A stretch of DNA of 64,000 nucleotides from Zobellia barbeyronii (GCF_018603515.1 NZ_JACATN010000005.1:62001-126000); one strand, 5' to 3'. Numbered from the stretch's first letter, positions 51,695 through 60,719 are shown. Program-made: numbers and translations. Notes: generated from the letters alone by a model not told the origin.

Positions 51695-52693
51695 ATGATA
51701 AATTTACTTAACCTAAAACGTCTTTTTATTGTACCAATAGTAATACTTTCTACTTCTTGTTCTTCGGAGTCAGATACTATTCTACCTGATGATAATGAAT
51801 CAAATGAACTATCTAGTGAATCAGTTGAACTGTCAAGTGCAGAGAACATTCAGGTTTTTCCATCAAATCACCCATTAAACAAAGAGGTTACCAATAGCCC
51901 TGTAGATTCACATTCAGATATCATACTAGAGAATATAGGTTTAAATTCTGGGCTTTTTCCTGATTTTGGTAGTGGTCTATACAATGATGCTCCCATTGGT
52001 ATACCTTATATTGTAGTTGATGGTAGCCAACAAAATGTGCCTATTTCTTTTAGTGAAAACGGTTATCCTTCAGAAAGTGATAAGGGTCCTTTTCCTATTC
52101 CCCTAGATGCACCAATTGAAGGTAATGGAAAAGGAGATAGTCATGTTATTTCTGTAGATATAGAAAACGGTATGTTGTATGAATTATTCAATTCAAAGCA
52201 AGTTGGTGCTGGTTTTGAAGTATTTAGTGCTGCTGTATTTGATTTAAATGAAAATACATTTAGGCCAGATGGATGGACATCAGCAGATGCGGCAGGTTTA
52301 CCAATTTTCCCATTACTTGTTAGGTATAGTGAAATTGAAAAAGGAGAAATAGACCATCCCATTAGGTTCACCATTCCTAGATCTAAAATCTATGAGGGGT
52401 ATATACATCCGGCACGTCATTTAGTTTCTGGTAATACAAATGATCAATTATTACCTTTTGGTGCTGTCTTAAGACTTAAATCGACATTCGATACCAGTGA
52501 TTTTTCTGAAACAAATAAAATAATTCTTCAAGCCATGAAAAAATATGGGTTAATACTAGCAGATGTTGGGTCAAACATGTTCATATCCGGTGCACCAGAT
52601 GAAAACTGGGATAATGACGACCTTAGAGCATTAAGAAATGTCACCCTAAATAATTTTGAAGTCATCCAAATGGGCGAAATAACAACGAAGTAA
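51695..52693 (+). CDS. Secreted lipoprotein of unknown enzyme-like family
   Basis: Protein of 332 residues with lipobox STSC (C22), followed by a serine/glutamate-rich linker. The globular part contains PIGIPYIVVDG, FPIPLDAPIEG, GDSHVISVD, RPDGWTSADAAGLPIFPLLVRYSEIEKGEIDHPIRFTIPRS and a final ILADVGSNMFISG. I recognise this pattern from conserved secreted proteins in actinobacteria and fungi but not its function. Surface-anchored. Monocistronic; a REP-like hairpin pair and terminator follow. Confidence 0.7.
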   Translation: MINLLNLKRLFIVPIVILSTSCSSESDTILPDDNESNELSSESVELSSAENIQVFPSNHPLNKEVTNSPVDSHSDIILENIGLNSGLFPDFGSGLYNDAPIGIPYIVVDGSQQNVPISFSENGYPSESDKGPFPIPLDAPIEGNGKGDSHVISVDIENGMLYELFNSKQVGAGFEVFSAAVFDLNENTFRPDGWTSADAAGLPIFPLLVRYSEIEKGEIDHPIRFTIPRSKIYEGYIHPARHLVSGNTNDQLLPFGAVLRLKSTFDTSDFSETNKIILQAMKKYGLILADVGSNMFISGAPDENWDNDDLRALRNVTLNNFEVIQMGEITTK

Positions 52694-52695
52694 AC

Positions 52696-52768
52696 TACCT
52701 GGGGGCAAGCCCACGAGGTATTAAAAGGAATACACTTTGATTTCGAGGCAAGCCTCGGAGTATTTAAT
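52696..52768. repeat. REP-like double hairpin
   Basis: Two related units separated by about 20 bases: gggggcaagcccacgaggtatta (52701-52723) and cgaggcaagcctcggagtattta (from 52744). Both centre on GGCAAGCC with short stem and a trailing tatt(t)aa. The second unit contains the perfect inverted repeat cgaggc/gcctcg. This resembles a dimeric REP/BIME-like intergenic element. Confidence 0.6.
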
Positions 52769-52801
52769 ATCGATAATCGAGTAAAACTTTGGAGTGTTTA
52801 C

Positions 52802-52842
52802 AATTAAACCACCTTACATTTCTAGTGTAAGGTGGTTTAATT
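52802..52842. terminator. Bidirectional terminator between convergent genes
   Basis: Perfect 17-base inverted repeat aattaaaccaccttaca / tgtaaggtggtttaatt with a 7-base loop, A-rich and T-rich flanks. Lies between the convergent secreted lipoprotein and PhzF genes. Confidence 0.9.
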
Positions 52843-52843
52843 A

Positions 52844-53728
52844 TTAAATATCAATCTCTATTTCACGTTGAAGCAAGCCTACTCCACCAGCCATCAAACC
52901 CTTTATCTTGTCTTTTTCAATCTGTAGAATTACGACAATTAAGCTGGGCGAAGGTACTTTCATATATTTTCCTTGTTGGATTTTGAAACTGTTCTGTTCC
53001 ATTTTCAAAACGTCAAACAGATAACTGGCAAGCGGTCCTGCAGCCATTCCTGTTCCCGCTTCTTCTTCAATTCCATAACTAGGTGCGAACATTCTTGACG
53101 TAGCATCGTATGCTGTACTTTCTGTGTCGGTAGAAAAAACGTAATACCCAATCAAATCAAATTCCTTGCTGACTTCTGTTATCCGGTTTAAATTTGGAAC
53201 TATGCTTTTTAGTATGGCTTTGTTTTTTACAGGGACTAATATAAATGAGTTTCCCGTGTTCACTAATTGTATTGGAGCATTCGCCAAAAGGTCAGCCTTA
53301 CTTAATCCTAGGGATTTTAAAATAATACCTTCCCTATGACTAACATCTGTGTATTTTGGAGCCAACTGTTCCATAAAAGCTAAGTCGCCGATCAGCTCTA
53401 TTTTTCGTTTACCATCAATGGTTTCTTTAGAAGAACTACTGCTCTTTAACGCGCCTATCTGTTTTAAATAGGAAAACGTTGCTACAGTGGCGTGCCCACA
53501 ATGGGCTATTTGCTTGTTAGGCGTAAAGAAGTCCAACTTAAAGTCTGCTGTTTTAGATTTTGAAACAAATGCAGTTTCTGATAAACCTACTTTTCTAGCT
53601 ATTTCTAATTTGTTCTCTGCAGTAAGCGCATCGGTATTTAGCACTACTCCTGCCGGGTTTCCTCCTTTTCCGTTTTCGGCAAAGGCATTAAGAATCTGTA
53701 CGGTTATTTTCTTTTTTGAAGTTTCCAT
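52844..53728 (-). CDS. PhzF-family isomerase-like protein
   Basis: Protein of 294 residues with the diaminopimelate-epimerase-like two-lobe fold: NAFAENGKGGNPAGVV, the catalytic glutamate in LSETAFVSK, PNKQIAHCGHATVA and EEAGTGMAAGPLA. Known members isomerise aryl or amino acid derivatives (PhzF in phenazine synthesis); most, including this one, have unknown substrates. Its stop is within two bases of the bidirectional terminator. Confidence 0.9.
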   Translation of the reverse strand: METSKKKITVQILNAFAENGKGGNPAGVVLNTDALTAENKLEIARKVGLSETAFVSKSKTADFKLDFFTPNKQIAHCGHATVATFSYLKQIGALKSSSSSKETIDGKRKIELIGDLAFMEQLAPKYTDVSHREGIILKSLGLSKADLLANAPIQLVNTGNSFILVPVKNKAILKSIVPNLNRITEVSKEFDLIGYYVFSTDTESTAYDATSRMFAPSYGIEEEAGTGMAAGPLASYLFDVLKMEQNSFKIQQGKYMKVPSPSLIVVILQIEKDKIKGLMAGGVGLLQREIEIDI

Positions 53729-53784
53729 TGTATCTATTTATTAGGTTACAACTTATAGACGTAATGAAATGGAAAAAGACGTAG

Positions 53785-54321
53785 CTAATCTTCGTTATTT
53801 TCAAAATCGATTATTTTTCCAGAACTATCAGACGCTACATTGGGGCAGTCTAAAATATTATCTTTCAAAATTTCTCGGGCTTTTTGAACTCTAGATTTTG
53901 TTCCTGAATAAGAGATTTTTAGATGTTGGGCAAGCTCCTTTTGAGAATAATTTTTAAAGGAAGTTAAAACAATTGCTTCCTTATGTTCTGCAGAAAGACT
54001 ATGTATTTTTGAATTGATGCAGTTAGTTAAATTCGCATATTCAAAATTGTTGCTTTCTGTTTCGGGAATATCTAAATCACCTATGGCTACATTTTGATTT
54101 TTTGCTTTGCGGAAGTAATCAATGATGGTGTTTCTTGTAATTTGATATACCCAAGAGGTAATCTTAGAAGTGTGTTTAAGCTGATGAATATTAGTTTGAA
54201 TCTTGATAAAAACCTCTTGATGAATATCTTTAGCTAGATGCTCATCTTTAATCTTCCCTGAAATAAATTTATAAAGCTCTACATTGAGGTCTTCCCAAAT
54301 GATATTGATTTCAGTTTTCAA
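53785..54321 (-). CDS. SigZ-type ECF sigma factor, TTG start
   Basis: Sigma-70 family factor of 178 residues: region 2 with AKDIHQEVFIKIQ and TSWVYQITRNTIIDYFRK, region 4 with ALKHEAIVLTSFKNYSQKELAQHLKISYSGTKSRVQKARE. The tail NILDCPNVASDSSGKII resembles SigZ homologues. The start is TTG 54321; the frame closes upstream (TAA) with no ATG. No anti-sigma gene is adjacent. Downstream target unknown. Confidence 0.88.
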   Translation of the reverse strand: MKTEINIIWEDLNVELYKFISGKIKDEHLAKDIHQEVFIKIQTNIHQLKHTSKITSWVYQITRNTIIDYFRKAKNQNVAIGDLDIPETESNNFEYANLTNCINSKIHSLSAEHKEAIVLTSFKNYSQKELAQHLKISYSGTKSRVQKAREILKDNILDCPNVASDSSGKIIDFENNED

Positions 54322-54360
54322 GATTTCGTTTTTTTACTGAGATGGAAATACCAACACCAG

Positions 54361-55161
54361 TTATTCCTTATAATTTACACTTTTCAAAATAAAGTCTACT
54401 ATGGGTGTAGGATCCTCCAAACTATGAGGATGGTGACCCACTCCTTCTTTTCCGATGAGCTCTATGGTGCCTCCCGCTTTTTCAAAGTTTTCTTTGAGTA
54501 ATGCCGTATTTTCTTCAAAAGGAACAACTACATCTGAATCTCCATAAACATGGATTACAGGAATACCTGCTTTAGCGACTTTTACACTCGTATTGATAGG
54601 AATACCCTCAAAGCTTTTAACCGAAACGGAGTCCAACCCATACGCCGCTAAACAAAGTTCCCAAGCCTTGGGACTTCCCTCTCCGCTGAACATTCCTCCT
54701 GGCCAACTCTTAATATCACATACAGGCGCATCGGCATATATACTGAAAACCTTATCCGTGTTTTGTGACGCCCAATTATAAATAATTAATCCGCCACGGC
54801 TCAATCCTTCCAATACTACTTTCTGATTAAGTCCATATTCCGAAATACAAAATTTATAAAAGTCATTCCATAGTTGTACTGCCTCATCGTTCCCGAATAA
54901 GTTGGCAACGTCTACATACACCACATGAAATCCTTTTTCTAAAAGAGCTTTATCTACTTGTGGCTCAGTACCCCAAAAGCGCGCTCTCCAAATCCAATAG
55001 GTGTTGGCGTTCGCTTTGCTCGGAAAAACTACCTTGGCATCATGTCCTTGAAATACAAATTCTTTTACCTCGTATTCAGGAAAAACGGAATCCTGTGCAA
55101 AGGCAGAAATAGAAATGAAAAGGGTTAACAAAATAAGAATGTGGTTTGCACTTTGTTTCAT
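54361..55161 (-). CDS. Secreted alpha/beta-hydrolase
   Basis: Protein of 266 residues with signal peptide (SAFAQ, cleavage near 23). The alpha/beta-hydrolase core has the nucleophile elbow GLSRGG (S121), an acidic residue near YGDSDVVVP and the histidine in GVGHHPHS. Similar proteins are esterases or peptidases acting on polysaccharide esters, but the substrate is not deducible. It lies 39 bases upstream of the sigma factor gene in the same direction. Confidence 0.82.
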   Translation of the reverse strand: MKQSANHILILLTLFISISAFAQDSVFPEYEVKEFVFQGHDAKVVFPSKANANTYWIWRARFWGTEPQVDKALLEKGFHVVYVDVANLFGNDEAVQLWNDFYKFCISEYGLNQKVVLEGLSRGGLIIYNWASQNTDKVFSIYADAPVCDIKSWPGGMFSGEGSPKAWELCLAAYGLDSVSVKSFEGIPINTSVKVAKAGIPVIHVYGDSDVVVPFEENTALLKENFEKAGGTIELIGKEGVGHHPHSLEDPTPIVDFILKSVNYKE

Positions 55162-55210
55162 TTGGTTTAGTTTGATGGATAAATCTACTGGTATGTATTA
55201 CTCTTTTGTT

Positions 55211-55723
55211 TTATTTTAAATTGATTTCAAAAAAGGACACATCTGCGTTATGATAATGAGATGGCAAATCTGAAGTGTTTTTTAATTTCTTCATTCCCAA
55301 GAAATCAAAACCACAGCTTTTATAATGATTGATTAGTTTATCATTCTTGCCACAAGTATCCATTCTAATGTACTGTTTGTTTTCCTTTGCGGCGAAGTCT
55401 TTAGACCAGGCTACAATGGCTTGCACAAAGTTCTTACCTCTAAATTCGGGATTTGTAGCAATACGGTGAATATAGATAGATGAGTCATTATCTTTCTCTT
55501 CCCAAATTTGAGGGTCACTATAGGTTATGGCCCAAACACAAGCTATTTTATCGTCAATTAAGAGCTTAAATTGTCGGTTTTCAATAACTTCCGTTGTTAT
55601 AAAGTCTTTTTTAAATTCAGGCCATTGGTTGTCAGGGAATTTTATTTTCTGAAATTCAGTAGCTAATTTATACAGCCTAAATATTTCAGGAATATCATTG
55701 AGAGTGCTTGTAGTTATTTTCAT
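55211..55723 (-). CDS. GNAT-family N-acetyltransferase
   Basis: Protein of 170 residues. Acetyl-CoA-binding segment IHRIATNPEFRGKNFVQAIVAW matches the RxxGxG/A loop pattern in altered form, followed by IRMDTCGKNDKLINHYKSCGFDFLG typical of GNAT motif B. Substrate unknown. Monocistronic by spacing. Confidence 0.85.
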   Translation of the reverse strand: MKITTSTLNDIPEIFRLYKLATEFQKIKFPDNQWPEFKKDFITTEVIENRQFKLLIDDKIACVWAITYSDPQIWEEKDNDSSIYIHRIATNPEFRGKNFVQAIVAWSKDFAAKENKQYIRMDTCGKNDKLINHYKSCGFDFLGMKKLKNTSDLPSHYHNADVSFFEINLK

Positions 55724-55807
55724 ATTTGAATGGGATTTTAGCTTACAGGCTGTATGAAGATGTTAACTTTTAGCAGTGAGTCTTTCCCTATTATTTCAAA
55801 CCATTTT

Positions 55808-56308
55808 CTAAACATTTTTTTCCCTTAACTTTTTTAGTTTTCTCTTAATTCTATTGTCACTATTGAGCTTAACAGTTACTCCGGAATTTTCTAGAAAAAA
55901 CAACATTTTTGAAATTTCCATAAAACTATTATCCAGAAGCACGTTGTATTTTTTTCCAGAATTGGTGAAGATTTTCATACTAGTCAACAGCTTACGCCCT
56001 TGTAAAAAGTCAACTTCTCTTATTTCTCCATAATTAATTTTCCTTCGACTATTTTTATCCAGTCCAAAAGGTTTGCTGATCTCAACAATATTTTCGTAGA
56101 GTATTAGCTCCCATGAAAATATACGTTGTAAAAAGTGGAAGACAAGTACAACCAATGGGATTCCAATAAAAATAAACTTAATCACAAGAGGTACCTCCAA
56201 CTCATAAGTGAATATTATAAATCCAAATATAATAGCTGACACAAAAACCAGTAACCCAATGGGAAACAATAAATTTTGCTTTACTATATGTTTTGGATTA
56301 CTTTTCAA
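55808..56308 (-). CDS. Membrane protein, PH-like, TTG start
   Basis: Protein of 166 residues beginning at TTG 56308 (upstream stop TAA, no ATG). Two hydrophobic helices (about 15-35 and 42-62), then a soluble part with alternating strands (YENIVEISKPFG, KINYGEIREVDFLQ, MKIFTNSGKKYNVLLD) that resembles a bacterial PH-like domain. Lysine-rich end. Function unknown. Confidence 0.7.
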   Translation of the reverse strand: MKSNPKHIVKQNLLFPIGLLVFVSAIIFGFIIFTYELEVPLVIKFIFIGIPLVVLVFHFLQRIFSWELILYENIVEISKPFGLDKNSRRKINYGEIREVDFLQGRKLLTSMKIFTNSGKKYNVLLDNSFMEISKMLFFLENSGVTVKLNSDNRIKRKLKKLREKNV

Positions 56309-56364
56309 ATCAATTAGAATTGTTGAGCTATATTAGCACGTACAATAAACTTTTAATTAACCAC

Positions 56365-57567
56365 CTACTCCACACTAGCCACTTGGCTACTTCCATCGTC
56401 ATAACTGACACGATAAATTGCATCACCAAAATCATCAGAAATTAAAAGCGAGCCGTCTTTAAGTAGCAATATATCTACTGGTCTACCAAAAGCTTCTTGG
56501 CTTTCCTGATCTAACCAACCTTCTATAAAAGTTTCATAAGACACAGCTTCATTATCCTCTATTTTCACCAAAGAAATTTTATATCCAGACTTTTTAGAAC
56601 GGTTCCAAGAACCATGTTCTGCTATAAAGGCATACTGCTTATATTTTTCTGGAAACATATCTCCTGTATAAAACTTCATTCCCAAAGGAGCCACATGCGC
56701 ATCTAAGGTTTGAACAGGCGCTACAAAATCTGAACAAGGACGTTGGTCACCAAATTCCGGGTCTGGAATGGTCCCGCCATGGCAAAATGGAAAACCAAAA
56801 TGTTGGCCAGCTTCCGTAACTCGGTTTAACTCACAAGGAGGAATATCATCACCCATCATATCTCTACCGTTATCCGTAAAATACATTTCTTTGGTCTCTG
56901 GGTGCCAATCAAAACCTACGGTATTACGAACTCCCCTTGCATAAATCTCACGATTGCTTCCGTCTGGGTCCATACGGGAAATAGTAGCAAAACGCTCATC
57001 TACTGCCGTAGAATCGCAAATATTACAAGGTGCGCCAACGGGTACATATAATTTATCATCAGGACCAAAAGCAATGTATTTCCATCCATGGTGAAACGGC
57101 TCTGGAAAATCATCATAAATTACTGTTCGCTCTGGTACGCTATCTAAATTAGCTTCAATATTATCATATCTAAAAAGCTTGCTTACATCTGCCACATACA
57201 GCGAACCATTTCTGAAAGCTAAACCGTTTGGCGACTCTAATGTGGTATCAAGTTCAATTACTCTATCCGCTTTAAAATCTTTGTCACGATCCTGAATGGC
57301 ATAAATTTTCTTTTCATTTCGAGTTCCCACGAACAAAGTTCCATCGTCACCCATAGCCATGGAACGTGCGCCATCTATACTATCCGCAAAAACCTCAATT
57401 TTAAATCCGTTTGGTAATTTCAGTCCTTTAATGGGTAATTTAGATTCTGGTTCATCATAGGTAACCATCGGTTCCTTTTCTTCAACCTTTTGCTTCTTTT
57501 CATTACAGGCGGTAAAACCCACAAGCGTCATTGCAATCAAAAATGTTTTTAGTGTATAGTTTTTCAT
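56365..57567 (-). CDS. PQQ-type sugar (sorbosone-like) dehydrogenase lipoprotein
   Basis: Protein of 400 residues with lipobox TAC (C21). Beta-propeller of the soluble glucose/sorbosone dehydrogenase family: LPNGFKIEVFADSIDGARSMAMGDDGTLFVG, FHHGWKYIAFGPDDKLYV, GVRNTVGFDWHPETKEMYFTDNGRDMMGDDIPPCELN and AEHGSWNRSKKSGYKI. PQQ and Ca2+ binding are inferred from family. Next to the isomerase gene (12-base gap), it suggests periplasmic sugar oxidation. Confidence 0.88.
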   Translation of the reverse strand: MKNYTLKTFLIAMTLVGFTACNEKKQKVEEKEPMVTYDEPESKLPIKGLKLPNGFKIEVFADSIDGARSMAMGDDGTLFVGTRNEKKIYAIQDRDKDFKADRVIELDTTLESPNGLAFRNGSLYVADVSKLFRYDNIEANLDSVPERTVIYDDFPEPFHHGWKYIAFGPDDKLYVPVGAPCNICDSTAVDERFATISRMDPDGSNREIYARGVRNTVGFDWHPETKEMYFTDNGRDMMGDDIPPCELNRVTEAGQHFGFPFCHGGTIPDPEFGDQRPCSDFVAPVQTLDAHVAPLGMKFYTGDMFPEKYKQYAFIAEHGSWNRSKKSGYKISLVKIEDNEAVSYETFIEGWLDQESQEAFGRPVDILLLKDGSLLISDDFGDAIYRVSYDDGSSQVASVE

Positions 57568-57579
57568 GTGTTTGTTTTG

Positions 57580-58473
57580 TTAGAGATATTGTCTTAAATT
57601 TTTCTTGAAGAATTCTGCGCTATCCGCTATACTTTTCATGGAATCCAGGGCAAAATTACTTCCTTGTTCTATATAATAATACTGCAGAGCATCCGTATCT
57701 ATTTGAGAAAGCATTTCTGCATAATTTATTGAACCGTTACCTAGTTCCGTATAATCACGGGTAACCTTATCCATATCCTTTATATGCCACATCACGTAGC
57801 GTCCGGGCTGATCGGCAATAAGTTCCTGTGGTGTCTTTTTTGAGGAGTGCATCACCCAATACATATCCATCTGCAGCTTTACCAACTCCGGATTGGTTTC
57901 TTTTAAAATGATATCATAACCAATTTGACCGTTATGGTCCGTGAATTCAAAATCATGATTGTGATATGCAAAACCAAATCCAGCGGAATTTACCTGCTCC
58001 GCCATCCAATTCAGTTTTTCGCTAAGCACTTTATAATTTTCAATAGTACGGAATTCAGGAGCTAACCAAGGCCAAGTAATATAAGGTTTGTTCAGCATGT
58101 GAGCTCCTTCTATACAAGCGTCCAAGTATTTTTTAAGCTCTTCATCTGGCTTATCAAAATAAGACGAGAAATCATAATGGCCACTGCTAGTCGTAAGATT
58201 AAGGTCATCTAAAATCAGTTTGAATTCTTTTGCCTTGTATCCGTAATATCCGATGTTCTCAGGGTCAAAACCATAAATTTCTAGGTCTTGATAACCCATT
58301 GCTTTTGCCTTTTTAAGGCTCCCCAACGGGTTTGCTTTCATGGCATCACGAATGGTAAAAAGCTGCAATCCCATTTTAAACTTCGGCTTCTTGTCTAAGG
58401 AAAAACCCGTAACTGGCAATAGGGTTGCTGCCGAAGCCATACTACTCTGTTTTATAAAATCTCTTCTATGCAT
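57580..58473 (-). CDS. Sugar phosphate isomerase/epimerase-like, Tat-exported
   Basis: Protein of 297 residues with a Tat-like signal (RRDFIKQSSMASAA). The rest is a xylose-isomerase-like TIM barrel: KMGLQLFTIRDAM, AYHNHDFEF, KLQMDMYWVMHSSKK and WHIKDMDKV, with the usual E, D and H metal ligands plausible. Homologues act on 3-keto sugars or inosose. It is 12 bases upstream of the PQQ-type dehydrogenase gene in the same transcript. Confidence 0.85.
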   Translation of the reverse strand: MHRRDFIKQSSMASAATLLPVTGFSLDKKPKFKMGLQLFTIRDAMKANPLGSLKKAKAMGYQDLEIYGFDPENIGYYGYKAKEFKLILDDLNLTTSSGHYDFSSYFDKPDEELKKYLDACIEGAHMLNKPYITWPWLAPEFRTIENYKVLSEKLNWMAEQVNSAGFGFAYHNHDFEFTDHNGQIGYDIILKETNPELVKLQMDMYWVMHSSKKTPQELIADQPGRYVMWHIKDMDKVTRDYTELGNGSINYAEMLSQIDTDALQYYYIEQGSNFALDSMKSIADSAEFFKKNLRQYL

Positions 58474-58510
58474 ATATCCTAACGGAAGTTTCTAAAATTG
58501 GACAAAAAAA

Positions 58511-58534
58511 AGGGCTTGCTTAAAAGCAAACCCT
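58511..58534 (-). terminator. Rho-independent terminator
   Basis: Eleven-base inverted repeat agggcttgctt / aagcaaaccct with one mismatch (G-U on the transcript) and a 2-base loop; eight Ts follow on the minus strand. It ends the NAD(P)-binding protein gene upstream of the isomerase. Confidence 0.8.
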
Positions 58535-58576
58535 AATATATTACAATCTTTTGGTACGAACGAAAATATCTACAAT

Positions 58577-59206
58577 TTATGAAACTGAATCAATAGCCTC
58601 ACCAATTAAAGTTTCCCCTTCCAAAATCTCAAAAGTGGTGTTTTTTACGGCATCATCATGCAAAGCGCGTACTAAAGTCTGGGCTACATCATCTCTACTG
58701 ATAGAACCTGATTTCTCTAAACTAGATGCTGCTTTAATTTTCCCTGCTCCCTTATCATTCGTTAAAGAACCTGGACGCACTATGGCGTAGGTTAGATTAC
58801 TATCTTTTAGATAGACATCTGCATTATGTTTGGCCTTCAAGTAATCCTTTAAGTCACTAGCCTGTTCTGGGTTGTCAGCTCCCATAGAGCTTAACATTAC
58901 AAATTTCTTTAAATGACCAGCTTTAGCTGCATCTACCATTCTTTTGGCTCCTTCTTGATCTACTTCTTTTACTTTTTTTCCGCCAGAACCTGCTGCAAAA
59001 ATTACTTTATCTATATTTTTTACGGTGTGCGATATATCTTCTTCCAAATCACCCATAACTGTAGTGATATTATCTTTCTCAAATTGCTCTTTCTGAGATT
59101 CTTTACGAACCATTGCTATAGGATTGAAATATTGAGATTGATTTAAAAGTGTTACTATTTTTTTTCCTGTGGTACCATTGGCACCAGCTACTAATACATT
59201 TTCCAT
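58577..59206 (-). CDS. NAD(P)-binding SDR-like protein (YwnB/HSCARG type)
   Basis: Atypical SDR of 209 residues with the Rossmann motif VAGANGTTGKKI near 5-16, MVRKESQKEQFE and the late IVRPGSLTNDKGAGKI segment. Relatives bind NAD(P)H as redox sensors or reduce flavins; no catalytic pair of classical SDRs is seen. Monocistronic, followed by a terminator. Confidence 0.85.
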   Translation of the reverse strand: MENVLVAGANGTTGKKIVTLLNQSQYFNPIAMVRKESQKEQFEKDNITTVMGDLEEDISHTVKNIDKVIFAAGSGGKKVKEVDQEGAKRMVDAAKAGHLKKFVMLSSMGADNPEQASDLKDYLKAKHNADVYLKDSNLTYAIVRPGSLTNDKGAGKIKAASSLEKSGSISRDDVAQTLVRALHDDAVKNTTFEILEGETLIGEAIDSVS

Positions 59207-59327
59207 TTCATCATTTTTTAGTTACAACAAATTTAGATGATTGCCCCTTTATAACTTGATGCAGAATGATTCATTTTTGACTCAGAAGCATTGTTGGTGA
59301 ATGCAAACTCTATCCAAGGTATTGACT

Positions 59328-59335
59328 TACCTTTG
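59328..59335 (+). promoter_or_regulatory. Bacteroidota -7 promoter motif
   Basis: TACCTTTG, a perfect TAnnTTTG, 18 bases before the ATG of the pseudouridine synthase gene. Confidence 0.5.
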
Positions 59336-59352
59336 TGGCATAATTTTTTTGA

Positions 59353-59946
59353 ATGGCCCATCAACATTTTAAAATTTACAAACCCTTTGGATTCATAAGT
59401 CAAATGGGTTCCAATAATATAAAGGAAAAACGTTCCAAGCGTTTTATAAGTGAGTTACATCCTTTTAAGGATGATGTTATGGCAATAGGACGATTGGATT
59501 TAAAATCCGAAGGGCTCCTTTTAATGACTACCGATGGAAAACTAAGCGATACGGTTAACCGCTCGGGAATTGAAAAAGAATATTACGCCCAATTAGATGG
59601 TGTCATTACCCCCGAAGCCATAGAAAAATTACAAAAAGGAGTGGAAATTGGTATTGAAGGAAAAAAGTATTTGACCAAACCTTGCCAAGCTAAATTTATT
59701 AAGGAAGAACCGAATTTTCCGGAACCCCATCATTTATTACGGGTTGGTACACATAGACCAAATTCCTGGCTGTCCGTTACTTTAACAGAAGGTAAATTTA
59801 GACAAGTGAGAAAGATGACTGCTGTAGTAGGTTTTCCCACTTTGCGTTTGGTACGGGTTAGAATAGGAACGGTAACACTTGAAGGAATGAATCCGTCTGA
59901 CGTGATTGATTTCCCGAATTTACCTACAGAATTGAATTTGGAATAA
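59353..59946 (+). CDS. RluE/RsuA-type rRNA pseudouridine synthase
   Basis: Protein of 197 residues. It has the catalytic aspartate in GRLDLKSEGLLLMTTDG and the C-terminal EGKFRQVRKMTAVVGFPTLRLVRVRIG motif of the RsuA/RluB/E/F family. No N-terminal S4 domain is present, as in RluE (E. coli 23S rRNA position 2457). The ATG at 59353 is followed by HQHFKIYKPFG, the usual family beginning. Confidence 0.88.
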   Translation: MAHQHFKIYKPFGFISQMGSNNIKEKRSKRFISELHPFKDDVMAIGRLDLKSEGLLLMTTDGKLSDTVNRSGIEKEYYAQLDGVITPEAIEKLQKGVEIGIEGKKYLTKPCQAKFIKEEPNFPEPHHLLRVGTHRPNSWLSVTLTEGKFRQVRKMTAVVGFPTLRLVRVRIGTVTLEGMNPSDVIDFPNLPTELNLE

Positions 59947-59961
59947 TTTGGTAAACTGAAT

Positions 59962-60645
59962 TTACTCTGTTAGGTTACTAATAGGAAGAAGCTCTACTTT
60001 ACGAAACTCAACTTCAGAGCCTTCGGCCTGTAATGCAATTTGTCCTGTTTGAGCTGTAGCATCATAACCATGATTTACCAAGTCACCGTTTACCCAAACT
60101 TTAATTTCGTTTTTTAGACATTCAATAATCATGTGATTCCACTCACCTAAGGGTTTTTCAGAACCATCGGTTAGGTTAAGTATTCTGCGTTTTTTACCTT
60201 CAGTAATACCCCACTCTTCTTTAGGTCCACGACGTTCTACCATATCATCTACAGTAATATCCTCAACAATGCACCAAAAGTCCCCTGCATTTTCATGCAT
60301 CATTTGAACTTCAATAGATTTTGGAAACATCTTATATAATGAGCGAGGTGTAGAAGCAAAAACTAAAACACCACAATTACCGGGCTCACCGGCAAAACGG
60401 TATTCTACATCCAAACGAAAGTCTTCGTAGGAGGCATCAGTAATAATATGGCCTGCTGGTGTGCCTAAGCTAACCAACATGCCATTTCTTATAATAAAGG
60501 GATTTCTTGCATCTGTACTGTCCATTGCAGGAACATCTATATGCCAACCATTTAGGTCTTTGCCATTAAACAGGCTGTTGGCCGTTGGCTTACATGAGCA
60601 TAGGGCAATAAGTGCCACTGAAAAAACTAAAATGAATTTTTTCAT
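59962..60645 (-). CDS. DUF1080 (3-keto-disaccharide hydrolase-type) lipoprotein
   Basis: Protein of 227 residues with lipobox CSC (C18). DUF1080 concanavalin-like fold: SLFNGKDLNGWHID, ITDASYEDFRLDVEYRFAGEPGNCGVLVFASTP and QTGQIALQAEGSEVEFRKVELLP. Characterised members of this family cleave 3-keto-glycosides. It stands close to the PQQ-type dehydrogenase and sugar isomerase genes, though not in the same operon. Confidence 0.88.
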   Translation of the reverse strand: MKKFILVFSVALIALCSCKPTANSLFNGKDLNGWHIDVPAMDSTDARNPFIIRNGMLVSLGTPAGHIITDASYEDFRLDVEYRFAGEPGNCGVLVFASTPRSLYKMFPKSIEVQMMHENAGDFWCIVEDITVDDMVERRGPKEEWGITEGKKRRILNLTDGSEKPLGEWNHMIIECLKNEIKVWVNGDLVNHGYDATAQTGQIALQAEGSEVEFRKVELLPISNLTE

Positions 60646-60719
60646 AGATAAAGAAAACGGACAAATGCTATGTCCTATTTAATTAGATACAATTCGAAAA
60701 TTGAATAGTAGTAGTCTTA

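Noticed and set aside
51595-51849. 84-codon minus-strand frame
   Set aside because: Serine-rich shadow of the lipoprotein linker; no RBS or family pattern.
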